A DNA stretch of 64,000 bases from Crocodylus rhombifer (lineage: Eukaryota; Chordata; Crocodylia; Crocodylidae): the NCBI GenBank assembly GCA_038503035.1, contig JAVSML010000962.1, forward strand, positions 233,439-297,438, given 5' to 3'. Both the position numbers and the translations under genes were made by a program. This document shows positions 21,924 to 34,690 of the stretch, piece by piece. Every line of letters starts with the position of its first letter. Position 1 is the stretch's first letter. The notes below the pieces were generated by a model. It was not told the DNA's origin. It did not search any database and saw only the letters and a list, made by a program, of their open reading frames with translations.

Positions 21924-23985
21924 TGAGGTTCAATAAAGCCAAGTGCAAGGTCCTGCACTTAGGACGGAAAAAACCCATGCACCAGTACAGGCTGGGTCTG
22001 ACTGGCTAGGCAGCAGCCCTACAGAAAAGGACCTGGGGTTACAGTGGATAATAAGCTGAATATGAGCCAATAGCATACCCTTGGTGCCAAGAAGGCTAAC
22101 ATTAGGGGAGCAGGGGAGATTATGCTTAGGGGCAATCAACACAGGTTCATTAGTGGCAGGTCTTGTCAGACCAACCTGGTGGCCTTCTATGACCAGATCA
22201 CCAAATCCTTAGCTGCAGGGGTAGCAGTGGACATCGTCTTCCTGGACTTTCAGAAGGCCTTCGACACTGTCTCTCACCCCGATCTCATTAAGAAAATGGG
22301 GGACTGTGGTGTCGACACCCACACAGTCAATTGGGTCTCCAACTGGCTGGAGGGCTGCACCCAGAGAGTGGTGGTGGATGGGTCATTTTCGACCTGGAGG
22401 GATGTGGGCAGTGAGGTTCCACAGGGCTTGGTCCTTGGGCCCATGCTGTTCAACATCTTCATCAGTGACTTGGACGAGGGCGTAAAAATCACCCTGTTCA
22501 AATTTGCTGATGACACCAAGATGTGGGGGGATGTGGGCACGCTAGAAGGGAGCAACAGGCTGCAATCGGACCTAGACAGGTTACAGGGGTGGGCGGACGA
22601 GGATAGGATGGGATTCAACACTGACAAGTGCAAAGTGCTTGCACCTGGGGAGGAACAACTGGCACCATACCTACAGGTTGGGGAACTCCTTTCTCATCAG
22701 TACAGAGGCAGAAAAGAATCTTGGAGTCATCATTGCTTCCAAGATGAACATGGGCCGGCAGTGCAGGGATGCGGTCAGGAAGGCCAACCGTACCGTGTCA
22801 TGCATCCACAGATGCATCTCAAGCAGGTCCAAAAAGGTGATCCTCCCCCTCTATGCAGCACTGGTCAGGCCGCAGCAGAGTACTGCGTCCAGTTCTGGGT
22901 GCCGCACTTCAAGAGGGATGTGGACAACATGGAGAGGGTCCAGAGGAGGGCCGCTCGCATGATCGGGGGCAGCAGGGTAGACCCCATGAGGAGAGGCTAT
23001 GGGACCTGAACCTGTTCAGCCTCCACAAGAGAAGGCTGAGGGGGGATCTAGTAGCCTGTTATAAACTAATCAGAGGGGACCAGCAGGCATTGGGGGAGTC
23101 CCTGTTCCCTTGTGCACAACCAGGAGTGACCAGGAATAACGGTCACAAGCTGGCAGAGGGTAGATTTAGGCTAGATATCAGGAAGTGCTACTTCACGGTC
23201 AGGGCAGCTAGGATCTGGAACCAACTTCCAAGAGAAGTGGTGCTGGCTCCTACCCTGGGGGTCTTTAAGAGGAGGTTAGATGTACAACTTGCTGGGGTTG
23301 TTTGACCCCAGTACTCTTTCTTGCCATGGCATGGGGTTGGACTCGATGATCTGCTCAGGTCCCTTCCAACCCTAGAAACTATGAAACTATCATATTGGGC
23401 TGAATTAGGAGTGTTGTCAGCAGATCAAGGGAAATGATTATTTCCCTCTATTCAGCACTGGTGAGGCTACATATGGAGTACTATGTCCAGTTTTAGTCCC
23501 CCCACTACAGAATGCATGTGAACAAATTGGAAAAAGTCCAGCACAGGGCAACAAAAATGGTTAGGAGGCTGAGTCACATACCTTCTGATGAGAGAACTGG
23601 GTTTATTTAATCTGGAGAGGAGAAGACTGAGAGGGGATTTTAATAGCAACCTTCAACTACTTGAAGGGGGGTTCCAAAGAGGATGGAGCTAGACTGTTCT
23701 CACTGGTAGCTGATAACAGAACAAGGAACAATGGTTTCAAGTTGCAGCAAGGGAGGTTTAGGCTGGTTATTAGGAAAAAACCTTCTCACTAGGAGGGTAG
23801 TGAAGCACTGGAACAGGCTGCCCAGAAAGACTGTAGAGTCTCCATCTTTGGAAGTTGTTAAGACTCAGCTAGACAAAACCTTGGGTGAGATGCTCTAGTT
23901 AGGGATGGCCCTGCTTTGAGCAGGGTGGTGGACTAAATGTATTTCTGAGGTCCCTTCCAACCCTAATTTTCTATGATTCTATGAC
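21924..23985 (+). mobile_element. Older CR1 LINE, interrupted by a younger CR1
   Basis: The left part (21924-22102) reads FNKAKCKVLHLGRKK in CR1 RT style. The thread resumes at about 23392 with ...SLYSALV-type wording (TTTCCCTCTATTCAGCACTGG) and runs to the 3' tail CTATGATTCTATGACT near 23985. The two halves join at the correct consensus point, so the middle is an insertion. Frames are heavily broken. Confidence 0.9.
22103..23391 (+). mobile_element. Younger CR1 LINE nested in an older CR1
   Basis: From 22122 it reads MLRGNQHRFISGRSCQTNLV, IVFLDFQKAFDTVSHPDLIK, GLVLGPMLFNIFISDLDEGV and the catalytic FADDTKMWGD, then the C-terminal part after frame breaks near 22640 and 22850. The 3' tail ends GAAACTATGAAACTAT at about 23391. 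Same subfamily as 1-1358 and 8180-9942. The RT frame is open for 295 codons but lacks the 5' half and endonuclease, so it cannot move. Confidence 0.93.
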
Positions 23986-24518
23986 TCTTTCTCCCTAATT
24001 CATAATGACAGTTGACCCATAACACATCTCCAAACTGTAAGTGTCAATTAGTGAGGTCCTGCTCTGCATTTTGCTTGACAAATTTAGTGAATCTCATCAT
24101 TTTTCCCAACTATATTAGAGATAGAGGGAGGCAACAGGTAAATTCTACATAAGAATAGATGGCCATGCTGTTAACTTAAAGACTATAAACGTATGCATGA
24201 CTGTACATGCAAGCTGCTGTGTATAAGTTAAGTCACCTCTCCAGAGTTAAACTTCTATGCCTGGAAGCTGTACCATCAAGGATGTTATATTTTTCTAGGT
24301 GTGCAGGGTCCTAAATGGAAAGTAAAGTAGAGTGCATGGCATTACAAGCCTGCTAACTAGCTTGGGGGCAATATAACTGGCTGTTGCTCAGCTCACACAA
24401 ACTGCTATGAGCACATGGTTACACTGCTTCCAGCTGAGGAGGCAGACTGCCTGGAACAGCAGTGTTCTTGATGCAGTGCTGCCAGGCATGGCAAGTTTAT
24501 CCCATGGACACGCTTACA

Positions 24519-25225
24519 GGATCATAGGAAACTGGGGCTGGAAGGGACCATACAACCTCTTCCAGTATAGCCCCCTGCTCCAAGCAGGATCATCCCTGAC
24601 CAAACAATCCCAGCCAAGTGTCTGTCTAACCTGTGAGATTTCACAACTTCTCCAAGTAGCCTGTTCCAGAGCTTGACAACCCTCATAGTCAGCAAGTTCC
24701 TTCAAATTTCCAATGTAAATTTATGCTACTGCAGCTTGAGGCCATTGCTCCTGGTCCTGTCTCCTAGAGGCACAGAGAAAAGCCCATCTCCAGCTCTCTA
24801 GAATTGCTCTTCAGGTATACAAAGACTGTTATAAAATCTTCCAACAGTCTTACCTTCTCTAGACTAAATTACCCTAGTTCTTTCAGCCTTTCTTTATAAG
24901 TCTTGTCTCTCAGGCTCCTGATCCAAACTTTCCTTGAAATGTGGGACCTGAAACTGGATACAGTATTCTAAGTGAGGCCTCACCAGTGCTGAATAGAGTA
25001 GAAGAGTCACTTCCCTTGATTTGCAAGTGATACTTCTGTTAATACAACCCAATATGCTGTTGGCTTTTTTGGCAACAAGAGCACACTGCTGGCTCATATT
25101 CAGCTTCTGATACATCATAACTCCTAGGTTCTTTGTTGTACTGCAGCCTAGCCAGTTATTCTCCAGCCTGTGCATGAAATTATTCTGTCCCACGTGAAAG
25201 ATTTTGCACTTGTCCTTTTTAAATC
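24519..25225 (-). mobile_element. CR1 LINE 3' fragment
   Basis: The minus strand reads NNWLGCSTTKNLGVMMYQKL, ANSILGCINRSI and [18 protein letters not shown], the conserved CR1 C-terminal region. It ends with the tail seen on plus as GATCATAGGAAACTGGGGCT. 5'-truncated and broken. It sits 340 bp from the large STARD13 exon. Confidence 0.9.
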
Positions 25226-25562
25226 ATATCTGATTGATTTTAGACATGAATATCGTGCCCTGTTTAACAGAACTAAATAATTTACAGAGGAAAAAGAATG
25301 TTCTTGTTTACTTGAACTCTTGTATTCTTCACTTTTTATACCAGGACTCCTTTTCTATACCAGGATACCCTTCCTCTAAAAGTCTAACTGAGCCTCGCTT
25401 CACATTTAGTAACATGGGAAAGGCAGCATGCTTGTGACCCCCAACAGCTGCTCATGGTCCACAGCTTGAGAGCTCCTCACTTATTATTTTGTATTAACTG
25501 TTTTGTATGAACAATTAATCATTGCAAATACGTGGGATTATCTATGGAAATCTGCTACCAAC

Positions 25563-26959
25563 CTGCTTGGCCGGGTGAGAGATGCTCCCACACCAGAGTC
25601 TCTCCTATCCCTGACACCAGTAGCTTCTGACTCATTGAGGGAAGTTCCATCTCTATCCATGTCACTTGGTGTAGTCCGACCATCAGAAACAGAGTTTCCT
25701 TCAAAGTCCAATGTGATCTGGGTAGTTGACTGGAATGGTAATGATGTAGATTCCCCAACAGACAAATCATTATTTGGAATATCTGGCAGTACATTTTTTG
25801 ACCAATGGTCAACAACCTCTTGAAGTCCGTTGACATGCTGCAAAATGTCATCTAAATGAGGAAAAAGCTCATCTTTTTCCAAGTCCAAAAGGTCTCCAGT
25901 GCTGGCATACAAATGGGAACCTGGCACATTGTCATAAATACTAACTCTGCTCTCCTTAGGACAGCAAGTTATCAATCCGGCCTCTCTAGGAATAGAGCAC
26001 TTCTGTTTGCCCAGAGAGATGCTGCCTGTTCTCCAGTTAACGTTGTTACCATTGTCTGTAGGTGAGAGACTTTCAATAGAAAGTGCCTTTGGAAAAGTTC
26101 CAGGTTTATGGTCTTTGGGAATATGTACAACCAAGTCCTCTTGGGAGTGAAATTCATTTTTATGATTTTGGTCTACTACTTGTTTCAGGGTTGCTCCTGC
26201 AAGGACATCCAAGTCCTCCAGATACATACCACTTCTCTTGTTTGTTTCCTGACATTTGCGTTCCTTTAAACATGGTGTACTTACTCCGTTACTGCTGTTT
26301 TCTGACTGACTACTGTCATTGCTGGATTTGCCAGAGAAGGAAAGTCCTTTTTTGACTGTCTCCTGTGCTAAATTTTGGAGATCTCCATTTACTATCTCTA
26401 CACAGTGCAAGTCCTTCAAGGATTTTGGCTCATACTGAAGAACAGGTCCACTTATATCTAAAACAACAGTTTTTCCTGAGCCTCTTAATTTTCCATGTGT
26501 TCCTTTAGCTTTTAATGTCTCCATACGCTTTAGAAAGGTTTTGGCTCTGGTTCGTGTTGGTTTTTCATTCTTAACGTTCAAGGAGTATTTTATGATGTCT
26601 TTTGGATCCTGGGTACTGATGACTGAAGAGGGGTCATGCATATGTGTGCTTTCTACCTCCTGCTCTCCTGAGCTGTCATGTACCTCCCTGATAGTGCTGC
26701 TGATGCCAGATGGACTCCTGTTGTCACTTCCCCCACTGCTCTCGCTGTGAATAGATGAGACGTCAGGCTCACTCAGGTCTGTAAGCACACTTTCACTGCT
26801 TGTGGTGTTTTTCATTTTAATGTCCCCTGAAGATCCATGTCTACCTGACCGGTGAAGCAAGGCGTCAATATCATCCACCCGAGACCATCTTCTGCTGGTT
26901 CTTTGGAAAGTCCATTTATTACTGATAGCACAGAGGTCTTCTTCATCTGAATCTTCACT
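25563..26959 (-). CDS. STARD13: STARD13 large exon: serine-rich focal-adhesion linker
   Basis: This 1397-nt exon encodes residues 74-538 of the assembled fragment, open throughout. It begins SEDSDEEDLCAISNKWTFQR. In order it shows: the acidic SDEEDL cluster; TTSSESVLTDLSEP; a basic TRTRAKTFLKRMETLKAK segment, which in the DLC1 counterpart is a phosphoregulated site; HIPKDHKPGTFPKALSIESL; the SIYDNVPGSHLYASTGDL box at about 413 (tensin SH2/PTB-binding region in DLC1); the LD-like helix FPHLDDILQHVNGLQEVVDH at about 440 (talin/FAK-binding motif in DLC1); and RDRRDSGVGASLTR at about 523. It ends with two bases of an Arg codon. The donor AG|gttggt is weaker than the others. Functions of the motifs are transferred from DLC1, not shown here. 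The reading frame runs 18 nt into the intron (LVADFH) before a stop. Confidence 0.97.
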
Positions 26960-27033
26960 CTGCAAAATAGTATATTACACTTTGTTAGAGGCAGAACTTC
27001 TCTTTTCTTTTATTCTTTTCTGATTATGCATTC

Positions 27034-27335
27034 ACTTACTTACTTAATTATTCAATTTATATGCCACCCTTCCCTACAAAAGCTCAAGGCAGCTTATAGC
27101 AAGAAAACAGAGTAACTTAAAAATAAGGGAGTGACTAGAGGATCAAAACAGTTTAAAAAGGAACTAGAACATCAAGATAAAACAGAGAACTTGCTGAACA
27201 GCATCTCAATCTAGTTTAGATTGATGAATGCCTGACCAAAGAGAAAGTCCTTACTGTGCTACCAAAAAATGACCAGGCTTGAGCTCTAGTGAGCCTCAAG
27301 AGGAAGAGACTTCCAGTGAATATCCTTTTATTCCA
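27034..27335. repeat. Probable degenerate SINE/LINE tail
   Basis: Starts with a TTACTTACTTAATTATTCAA run, then TATGCCACCCTTCCCTACAA, AAGCTCAAGGCAGCTTATA, the reverse of a familiar sauropsid 3' tail (GCCGCCCTTCC...CTCAGGGCGG). Diverged; family not assigned. Confidence 0.4.
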
Positions 27336-27550
27336 GTCTTTTTCATTTCACAAGAAATTCTCAGAAATTAATATACTATCAAACAATAAATGAAGCTTTG
27401 ACCTTGCATTATAGAACTCCTGGGCAAATCGTTGTATCCAGCTAGAGTCTACTGACTTCATTGGGGCAGTCTGCCTGCCCCCTACACAAGAGAGGAATGA
27501 AGCATAATAAAGTGATTTCTGAAGATGGAAATACTAGCTAGTATCCATTA

Positions 27551-28165
27551 GGTGTGTCTACATGTGCAATTAATGTGGACCAATGAACTCTGGAGTTTTT
27601 TTGCTCTCGGGCACACCATTTGAATGTGTGTCCAGGAGGAAAAAAACACCAGATTAAGCTGCTCCAGAGTTGATTCATGTGCACCACCTTGAGCCTGGTT
27701 GGAGCAGTTCAGGCTAGCAGGGGACCCAGGGGATCAGTCTGCCAGCCCACGGTTGCTCCAACCAGGCTCTATGTGCTGCAGAGGGGCTGGCCTCAGGGTG
27801 CCTCAGTGTAGGGGCTTTGCAGCATGTGGAGACAGGGGAGCAGCCTTGGGCTGGCTGGTCCCCTGTCCCCACATGCTGGGAGCAGCTGACTGGAGCACAG
27901 GGTGCCTCAGCACAGGGACTGGATGCTGGCTAGCCCTGCTCTGAGACACCCTGCTCCAGCCAGCTAGAGCAATGTCTACATACGCACTGTTGTGCACAAA
28001 GAAACTCTGCAGCAGAGTAGTGCTTGTTTTTTACAAGACTATCCTGTTGTGGAGCTTATTAGTTTCATGCGCCCTAAAGGGGTGTATGTGCAGATGCCGA
28101 GACATTTACTGCACAGGTAATTGGTCTGTTGTGCAGTAAAAGTGTTATGTGGACATGCCCAATAT
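27551..28165. mobile_element. Possible non-autonomous DNA element (GTCTACAT ends)
   Basis: Left end AGGTGTGTCTACATGTGCAA and right end TTATGTGGACATGCCC are near-inverse. The right arm also holds ACTGCACAGGTAATTGGTCTGTTGTGCAGT, an internal hairpin. The core is GC-rich. No exact target duplication seen. Confidence 0.5.
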
Positions 28166-29255
28166 TACAAACTTTCCAGGGGTGGGGTGAAGGTTAAAGA
28201 CTGTGAAGTGCTTCATTGCTACAGCAGTTAGGCCTATATAACTGCCTATATAACTGCAATAGGCCTATATGACTCTAATAAAATCTAGCAAACCATCTAT
28301 GTTAACTTCTAACAAGATTCAATTTTCAGTTAAACTTACTTGTTTGAATATACAATATATACATAGATATATATATCCACAATAACTAAAATAACTGTCA
28401 AAATAATATTTAGAAATAAAAAATGCCAGCACCATAAACTAATCCACAGATCTGTAAACATGTAAAATAAAATAAAAATCTGCAAAACTCAATCTGGCCT
28501 TTTTCTAATCCGTTTCCTCAAACAAAAATGACATACTTTTTGCAGGGACCAGGTAGTCCTTTCTGTTTGGCTCACTTCTCAGTAAGCAGCTGATCCAGAG
28601 CCTGTTGATGCTAATGAGAATCTGTGCATACTCAGCTATTGTTGAACATTTGATTTAATGTAGATCAAACTAAGTTCACCTAGCTGACATCCAAAGAGCC
28701 TCTCTCATTCCTGAATGCAGCAGTACAGCAGTAAAATTTGACAGACTGTCAAACTAAAGCAAGGTACTAAACTAAGAGGCCATTTTGAGACTGGAAAACT
28801 TCTCAATTTAAAAATGCATTATTAGCAGTATTTGCATATGCAGCTTTCAGAATAAAGTTAAACTATCTTCCATAGGACTGGACTGCAGCTGCTGCAATCT
28901 AATTAAAAATGTAAAACAATTTATAAAGTAAAAGTAAAGCTTGAAGACTGTAGCTTACAAAGAAATCAGTACCATGTCAGATCACTTCAACATCAATTTA
29001 CAGTTGCAAACTTTTGTCAGTGTGTTCCTTAAAATTTGCCATGCCCACTTTATATCTTGTCCAATTTGTAAAATAAACCATTGCGACACAACCAACCCCT
29101 CCACCTCCTAGTTTTTGCTTGTTTCTGAATTATCTATAAAATGCAGAACCCAGTTGTTCAGAAGTCAATGCGAGTTCACTGGAACAAATGCCTTAATTCT
29201 GCTGTTAGCTACAGAAAATAATTAAACAGCTTAGAAAAGGCACCAAGAAAAGAGC
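28166..29255. other. STARD13 intron, no recognisable element
   Basis: AT-rich, with an ATATAT run near 28350-28376 and a short local duplication of AGGCCTATATAACTG at 28227-28268. No repeat family recognised. Confidence 0.45.
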
Positions 29256-29605
29256 TAGATGTGCCTTAACCCTGCTGTAGTCGTGGATGCCTATATACAG
29301 ACTCTGACACATTCCAATTAGAACACATTGGAGAAGACTTGATTGATCAAGTGTGCTAGAGTGTTCTAATTACAACACTCCAACATGCTGCAGCATCGCA
29401 TGTGTTCAGTGCCCCCTATTTCAAAATGGTGGTGGGGGCGCTTTAACTAAAACTCACTGAACGAGCTTTAGTTATAGCACTCCCACCATTTTGGAATGTG
29501 GGAAACTAAATACACATGATGTGGTGGCATTTTTATTAGAGTGGCTGCCTGGGAGCTGCTGCAATTAAACCCTCCCCACCCCAAAGCACGTGTATAGACA
29601 TGGTG
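29256..29605. repeat. Unclassified repeat with internal inverted arms, copy 1
   Basis: Contains ATTTCAAAATGGTGGTGGGG with the inverse CTCCCACCATTTTGGAATG 70 bp further on, separated by AACTAAAACTCACTGAACGA and its partner GAGCTTTAGTT, so it can fold back. Wording ACTTGATTGATCAAGTGTGC, GTGTTCTAATTACAACA is shared with 63190-63250. Confidence 0.5.
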
Positions 29606-30209
29606 GAACACATGACAGCACTGCCTCCTGGATCAGAGGACAGCATGCTGCTGAAGGGAGTGCGTGGGAAGGAGGACTGCAAACAATTGAGGCACTCTGT
29701 ACTTCTAAATATTTTAACAATAGCGTCACATATAAAGCATCCAACTTTTGATGTCTTCAGGGCGATGAACAATAACAAACACTGTAAACACAGTGCTGAC
29801 ATAACAAGAGACCCTGAAGCAGCTTCTCAACAGATATAAATCACCATAGGTCCACTGCACTTACTGTAGCTATGACAATGTATACCTGCTGGGGAACTAC
29901 CCCTCTTTTTTTTTAAAACTCAAACTAATGAAACTAACCAACAAAGTGTGAACAATGCTGAGATCAGGCAGGGAGAGGTGGTGTGAGAGGAGAGGAAACA
30001 AGGACCCAGCAGCAGTTCTATAGAAAATCTCTTTGGGAGGAAAAAAGTTTTAAGTTGCTTTTGAAAAACAAGTGGAGATGAACTGAAATGGATAATGGCA
30101 GGGAAACGTTCTGCACTTTGCCACAAGAAAGGTAGGATTGCTTCCTGGAATGGATCAGAAAATGCTCTTATGTCTGTATAGTGTTAGAGTAATGTTGCAG
30201 CCATGATGA

Positions 30210-30423
30210 CCCAGGCAAGAGGCAAAGATTTCTTAGTGTGATATCTTTTTTTGAACCAACTGCATAGTTGGAGTAAAGCTAGACAAGTTTGTGAATACAA
30301 GACAATCTAATTCAGGTCTGAGAAATCTCAGAAAAATCTGAAATCTGAGAAATCTTAGACCTGTAGATGCTCAGACCCGAAGAAGAATGTCTCGTCTTTG
30401 AAAGCTTGCCTAATTTATCCAAA
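30210..30423. repeat. GATATCTTTT-AACCAACT repeat, copy 2, cut by CR1
   Basis: Shares TGATATCTTTT..AACCAACTGCATAGTTGG with 1485-1517. Downstream CAGACCCGAAGAAGAATGTC then TCTTTGAAAGCTTGCC is the other usual part of this repeat. The CR1 at 30424 begins immediately after. Confidence 0.55.
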
Positions 30424-31193
30424 CTAACACCGAAAAATGCAAGGTTCTCCACCTTGGGAAGAAAACCTGCAGCATTGTATAGGCTTGGCAGTGCTAAGCT
30501 GGTTAGCACTATGGAAGAAAGAGACTTGGGGGTCATCATTGACCACAAGATGAACATGAGCCTCCAATGCGATGCTGCGGCTAGTAAAGCGACCAAAATG
30601 CTGGCTTGCATCCATAGATGCTTCTCGAGCAAATCCCGGGACGTCTTTCTCTCCTTGTACTCAGCCTTGGTGAGGCCGCAGCTGAAGTACTGCATCCAGT
30701 TTTGGGCTCCACAATTCAAAAAGGATGTGGAGAAGCTTGAGAGAGTCCAGAGAAGAGCCACATGCATGATCAGAGGTCAGGAAAACAGACCTTATGATGA
30801 CAGGCTGAGAGCCATGGGGCCTGAGTGTAGGCTCAGGGGTGATCTGGTGGCCACCTATAAATTTATCAGGGGTGACCACCAGGATCTGGGGGAACGTTTG
30901 TTCACCAGAGCGCCCCAAGGGATGATGAGGTCGAACGGTCATAAACTATTCCGAGACTGTTTCAGGCTGGACATAAGGAAGAACTTCTTTACTGTCTGAG
31001 CCCCCAAGATCTGGAACAGCCTGCCATCGGAGGTGGTTCAAATACCTACATTGACATCTTCAAGAGCAAATTGGGTGCTTATCTTGCTGGGATCCTATGA
31101 CCTCAGCTGACTTCCTGCCCTTTGGGCGGGGGGCTGGACTGGATGATCTTCCCAGGTCCCTTCCAGCCCCAATGTCTATGAAATCTATGAAAT
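30424..31193 (+). mobile_element. CR1 LINE 3' fragment, second subfamily
   Basis: Reads ERDLGVIIDHKMNMSLQCDA, RRATCMIRGQENRPYDDRLR and MMRSNGHKLFRDCFRLDIRK, then the tail GTCTATGAAATCTATGAAATC at about 31193. Nearly the same wording occurs at 37985-38738, so these belong to one subfamily distinct from that at 8180-9942. 5'-truncated. Confidence 0.93.
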
Positions 31194-31199
31194 CAGACT

Positions 31200-32690
31200 T
31201 CCCTGATAAAATACAGATAATTCTAAGAACTGCAATTTTAAGACTACTAGCAGTCATGCTAACTCATGGAAGTTATGGCAATATTAATACTTGTCCACTA
31301 TGACAAGGTCTAAGAACATTTCATTTCATGCAGACTGAGCAGACATCTGATTACACTGAACTTGAGTCTCTGCTGACCCAGGGTAAGTGACTTTGTAGGT
31401 AAAGACTTTGGAACCATTACTAGTGTAATCCCTTCAGTCCTCCACTCCCTCTGCCTCAAGTATATAGGTTTAAAAAAGGAAACTGACTGACACACAGAAG
31501 CTTCCTGGCTTATGGAACAATCACCAGCATGTTATGAACTTTTCTTATTATTATTTAATGAAATAGAAAACAACTTGTCCCTTTAAAACTGACCTGTCAA
31601 CATTCCCCTCAACATCTAAATACAAGGATTTTACCTAACAGATGGACATAAAAATGTACATAGTTCTTCTCTTCTAGTTCTCAAACATCTACTTGCATTG
31701 TCAGTTCCCATTTTGGATGCAGTTTCCCAGAATGCACTGAATTAATCATGTCAATTAAACCATGTAAATGTGCTTTGGCCTGTCAAAATGCTAGTTTCTT
31801 GCCACTCTTATTATCCTAACAATTATGCAAGGGTTTATATTATCTTATACCCTTTGGAGTGTCTGTGGCTTGATCTTTATTGAGTGAGACACTAATTCCT
31901 GCCACAAATGGGTACACTCAATGAGTCAGAACATTGTTTCTGATATTCTCTGATCTTCATCTTTTCACACAACTTCTATTATCACCTTCCTGCTCCAGTC
32001 ATTGAACAAGTAATAAAGACACTAACAGGCACATTCAGGGAGGCCTCTAAAGCCATTAAGGGTGGTAAAAGGGAATGGGGCAGGTTTCTTTAAGAGTTAC
32101 TGACAGCATTTGTCAAAGAGTCAGAGGAGCTTTAGACAGAGAGATCCCTCAAAGTTGATTTAAACTAGAAAAAGTATTTTCCTCAAACAGAAACAGATGC
32201 CAACAAACTGCAGAATAGAACATTTATTTTTAGTGGAATCGTGCCACATTTTTCCAGCTGGGGACAGGAACGCACATGATTCCACAGCTGCAGGAGGCTG
32301 CTAATCCAAAAGCTAATTTCTGGCTGTCCAAAACACTTCAGGATATATTTTCAGCACAATACATGGGGATGCAACTGGGTAACTTTCATTGAGGTTAACA
32401 GGAAGTGCATAACTAACACCCCACCTAGAAAATGTATCTCTGAGTGAAGTGGGAGGGCATGTGGAACATGTGTTCACCCCTCATTGGCTTGCTCAGTAAT
32501 GGTCTCTGGCAGCTTGCTTGGCTATGTTTTCCTAAATCACTCAGGCAGCTGAAGACTAGACAAGAGCTGTACTTAACTTCCACACTGAACCTCCAACCCA
32601 AGCCATAGTGGGCTGTTTTTCATTTCAGTGCTGCAAGTAATTTTAGAGGCTATTTGTAGTAATATTATATTGACCTCCTAATATCAGAGG
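31200..32690. other. STARD13 intron, no recognisable element
   Basis: AT-rich unique-looking intron. From about 32700 to 33060 the composition becomes GC-rich with GGTGCATGGGGGGGCACATGCC, probably another repeat core, but no ends are resolved. Confidence 0.4.
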
Positions 32691-33117
32691 GAGCAAGAAA
32701 AGATCCAGCTCCACTGTAGGACCACTTCTGAATACCCAGGGTATACGCGATGCAGAAGGAGGTGCATGGGGGGGCACATGCCACCCCCCAAGTCCCCCCA
32801 CCCCACCCCCGAAATTGGCCCTCGCTGGCCAGGGAGTGCAGAGCGCCAGTGCCCCACCTGAGAAGCACTGATGGCACTTCCAGTTTTGCTGCCGGTGCTT
32901 CCGGGGTCAGTGCTCAGCCACTGGGGGACCTCCATCCACCAGTTGGTGACCAGCCACTGGTGCCCTCACAGTCAGGAGGCACCAGTCGCCCATGACCCTG
33001 GGGTAGCCCACAGTCAATGCACACAAAAAGGCAGAACTCCTGAATACATACTTTTTGTTGGTATTCCTGAAACCCAATGGGGGCTGCTCATTTGACCAGA
33101 GGCCCAGGGAACAGCCT

Positions 33118-34690
33118 ACACAAAATCAGCCCAGAACCAGTGAAAGATCTTTTACAACAATTGGACATCTTCAAGTCCACTGGACCACATGACCCGCACC
33201 CAACAGTCCTGAAAGAACTGGCCAAACTTAGAGCAGCGCCATTGGCCAAGCTATTTGAAGAACTGTGGAACTTGGGAGTGGTCCCAGATGACTGGAAGAA
33301 GGCCAATGTGGTTCCCAACCTTAAGAAAGGGAAGAGGGATGACCCTGCAAACTACAGGTCAGTCAGTGTGACAGTGGTCTAGGGTAAAATCTTTGAAAAG
33401 TTGATTAAGGAGGCCATCAACTATAAGCTGGTAATAGATGGGGTGCTAAACAGCAACCAGCATGGCTTTGCCAAGGGCAGATCATGCCTGATGAACCTTG
33501 TGTCCTTCTATGACCAGCTCACTAACCATTTGGACAAGGGACTTGAGGTTCACGTCATCTACTTAGACTTTAGTAAAGCCTTTAACTCTGTCTCCCATGG
33601 GATTCACTCTAGCAAACTGCAGAGTAGTGGGCTGGACCAGTCTACAGTGAGGTGGGTGGACAACTGGCTCAGAGGCCTCTCCCAGAGACTGGTGATCATT
33701 GGGATGGCCTCATCCTGGAGGGCCATCTCTAGTGGGGTCCCCCGGGGATCGGTGCTCTGACCCATGCTGTTCAATATGTTCATTAACTATTTGGATTAAG
33801 GGGTAGAAAGCACAATGATAAGTTTGCAGATGATACCAAGCTGTGGGGAAATATGGGCACACCAAAGGATAGGGCAAAGATCCAGGAGGACCTAGACAGA
33901 CTGGATTTATGGGCAGAATGAAATCAGATGAGGTTTAGCAGGGAGAAGTGCAAGGTCCTTTACCTGGGTAGGAAGAACCCCCACCACAACTATACAATGG
34001 GTGGTGGTCTACTGGCTGGCACAACACGTGAACCAGACCTGGGGGTCATGATTGACTAGAAGATGAATATGACCCAATAGTGTGATGAGGCCAAAAGGGC
34101 CAGTAAAACTCTGGCATGCATCAGCCACTGTGTGGCCAATTGATCCAGGGTGGTATTCCTCCCTCTCTATTCAGCATTGGTGAGGCCTCAGCTGGAGTAC
34201 TGTGCCCAGTTCCCAGCACCACTCTTCAAGAAGAACATAGATAAGTTGGAGAGGGTACAAAGAAGGGCCACCCATTTGATTAAGGGCATGGAGGGTAGGC
34301 TCTATGAGGAGACCCTGGGAACTGGGCCTGTTCAGCCTGAGGAGGAGAAGGCTGCAAGATGACTTGTTAGCTGCCTACAAGTACCTTAGGGGAGAGCATC
34401 AAGAACTAGGAGAGCAACTATTTAGGAGGGCACCTCAAGGGAGGATGAGGACCAATGGGCATAAACTAATAAAGGGTAAATTCAGGTTGGATATAAGGAA
34501 AAACTTGTTCTCTGTAAGGGTCACCAGCATCTGCAAGAACACTCCCAGCAGTGGTTGTGCAGTTGACCTACTTGGACGAGGCTGGAGAGGCACCTCAGTG
34601 AGCTCATCTGAGCCCAATACTTCCTGCCCATGGCAGGGGACCAGACTTGATGATTGTACAGGTCCCTTCCGGTTCTATGATTCTATTTCC
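33118..34690 (+). mobile_element. CR1 LINE, RT to 3' tail, decayed
   Basis: Reads DDWKKANVVPNLKKGKRDDP, NQHGFAKGRSCLMNLVSFYD, VIYLDFSKAFNSVSH and GVPRGSVL, then ends in the CR1 C-terminal block [16 protein letters not shown] and the tail GGTTCTATGATTCTATTT near 34687. Stops interrupt the frame at 33380 and 33759, and the catalytic ADDTK block survives only in another frame. Confidence 0.93.
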
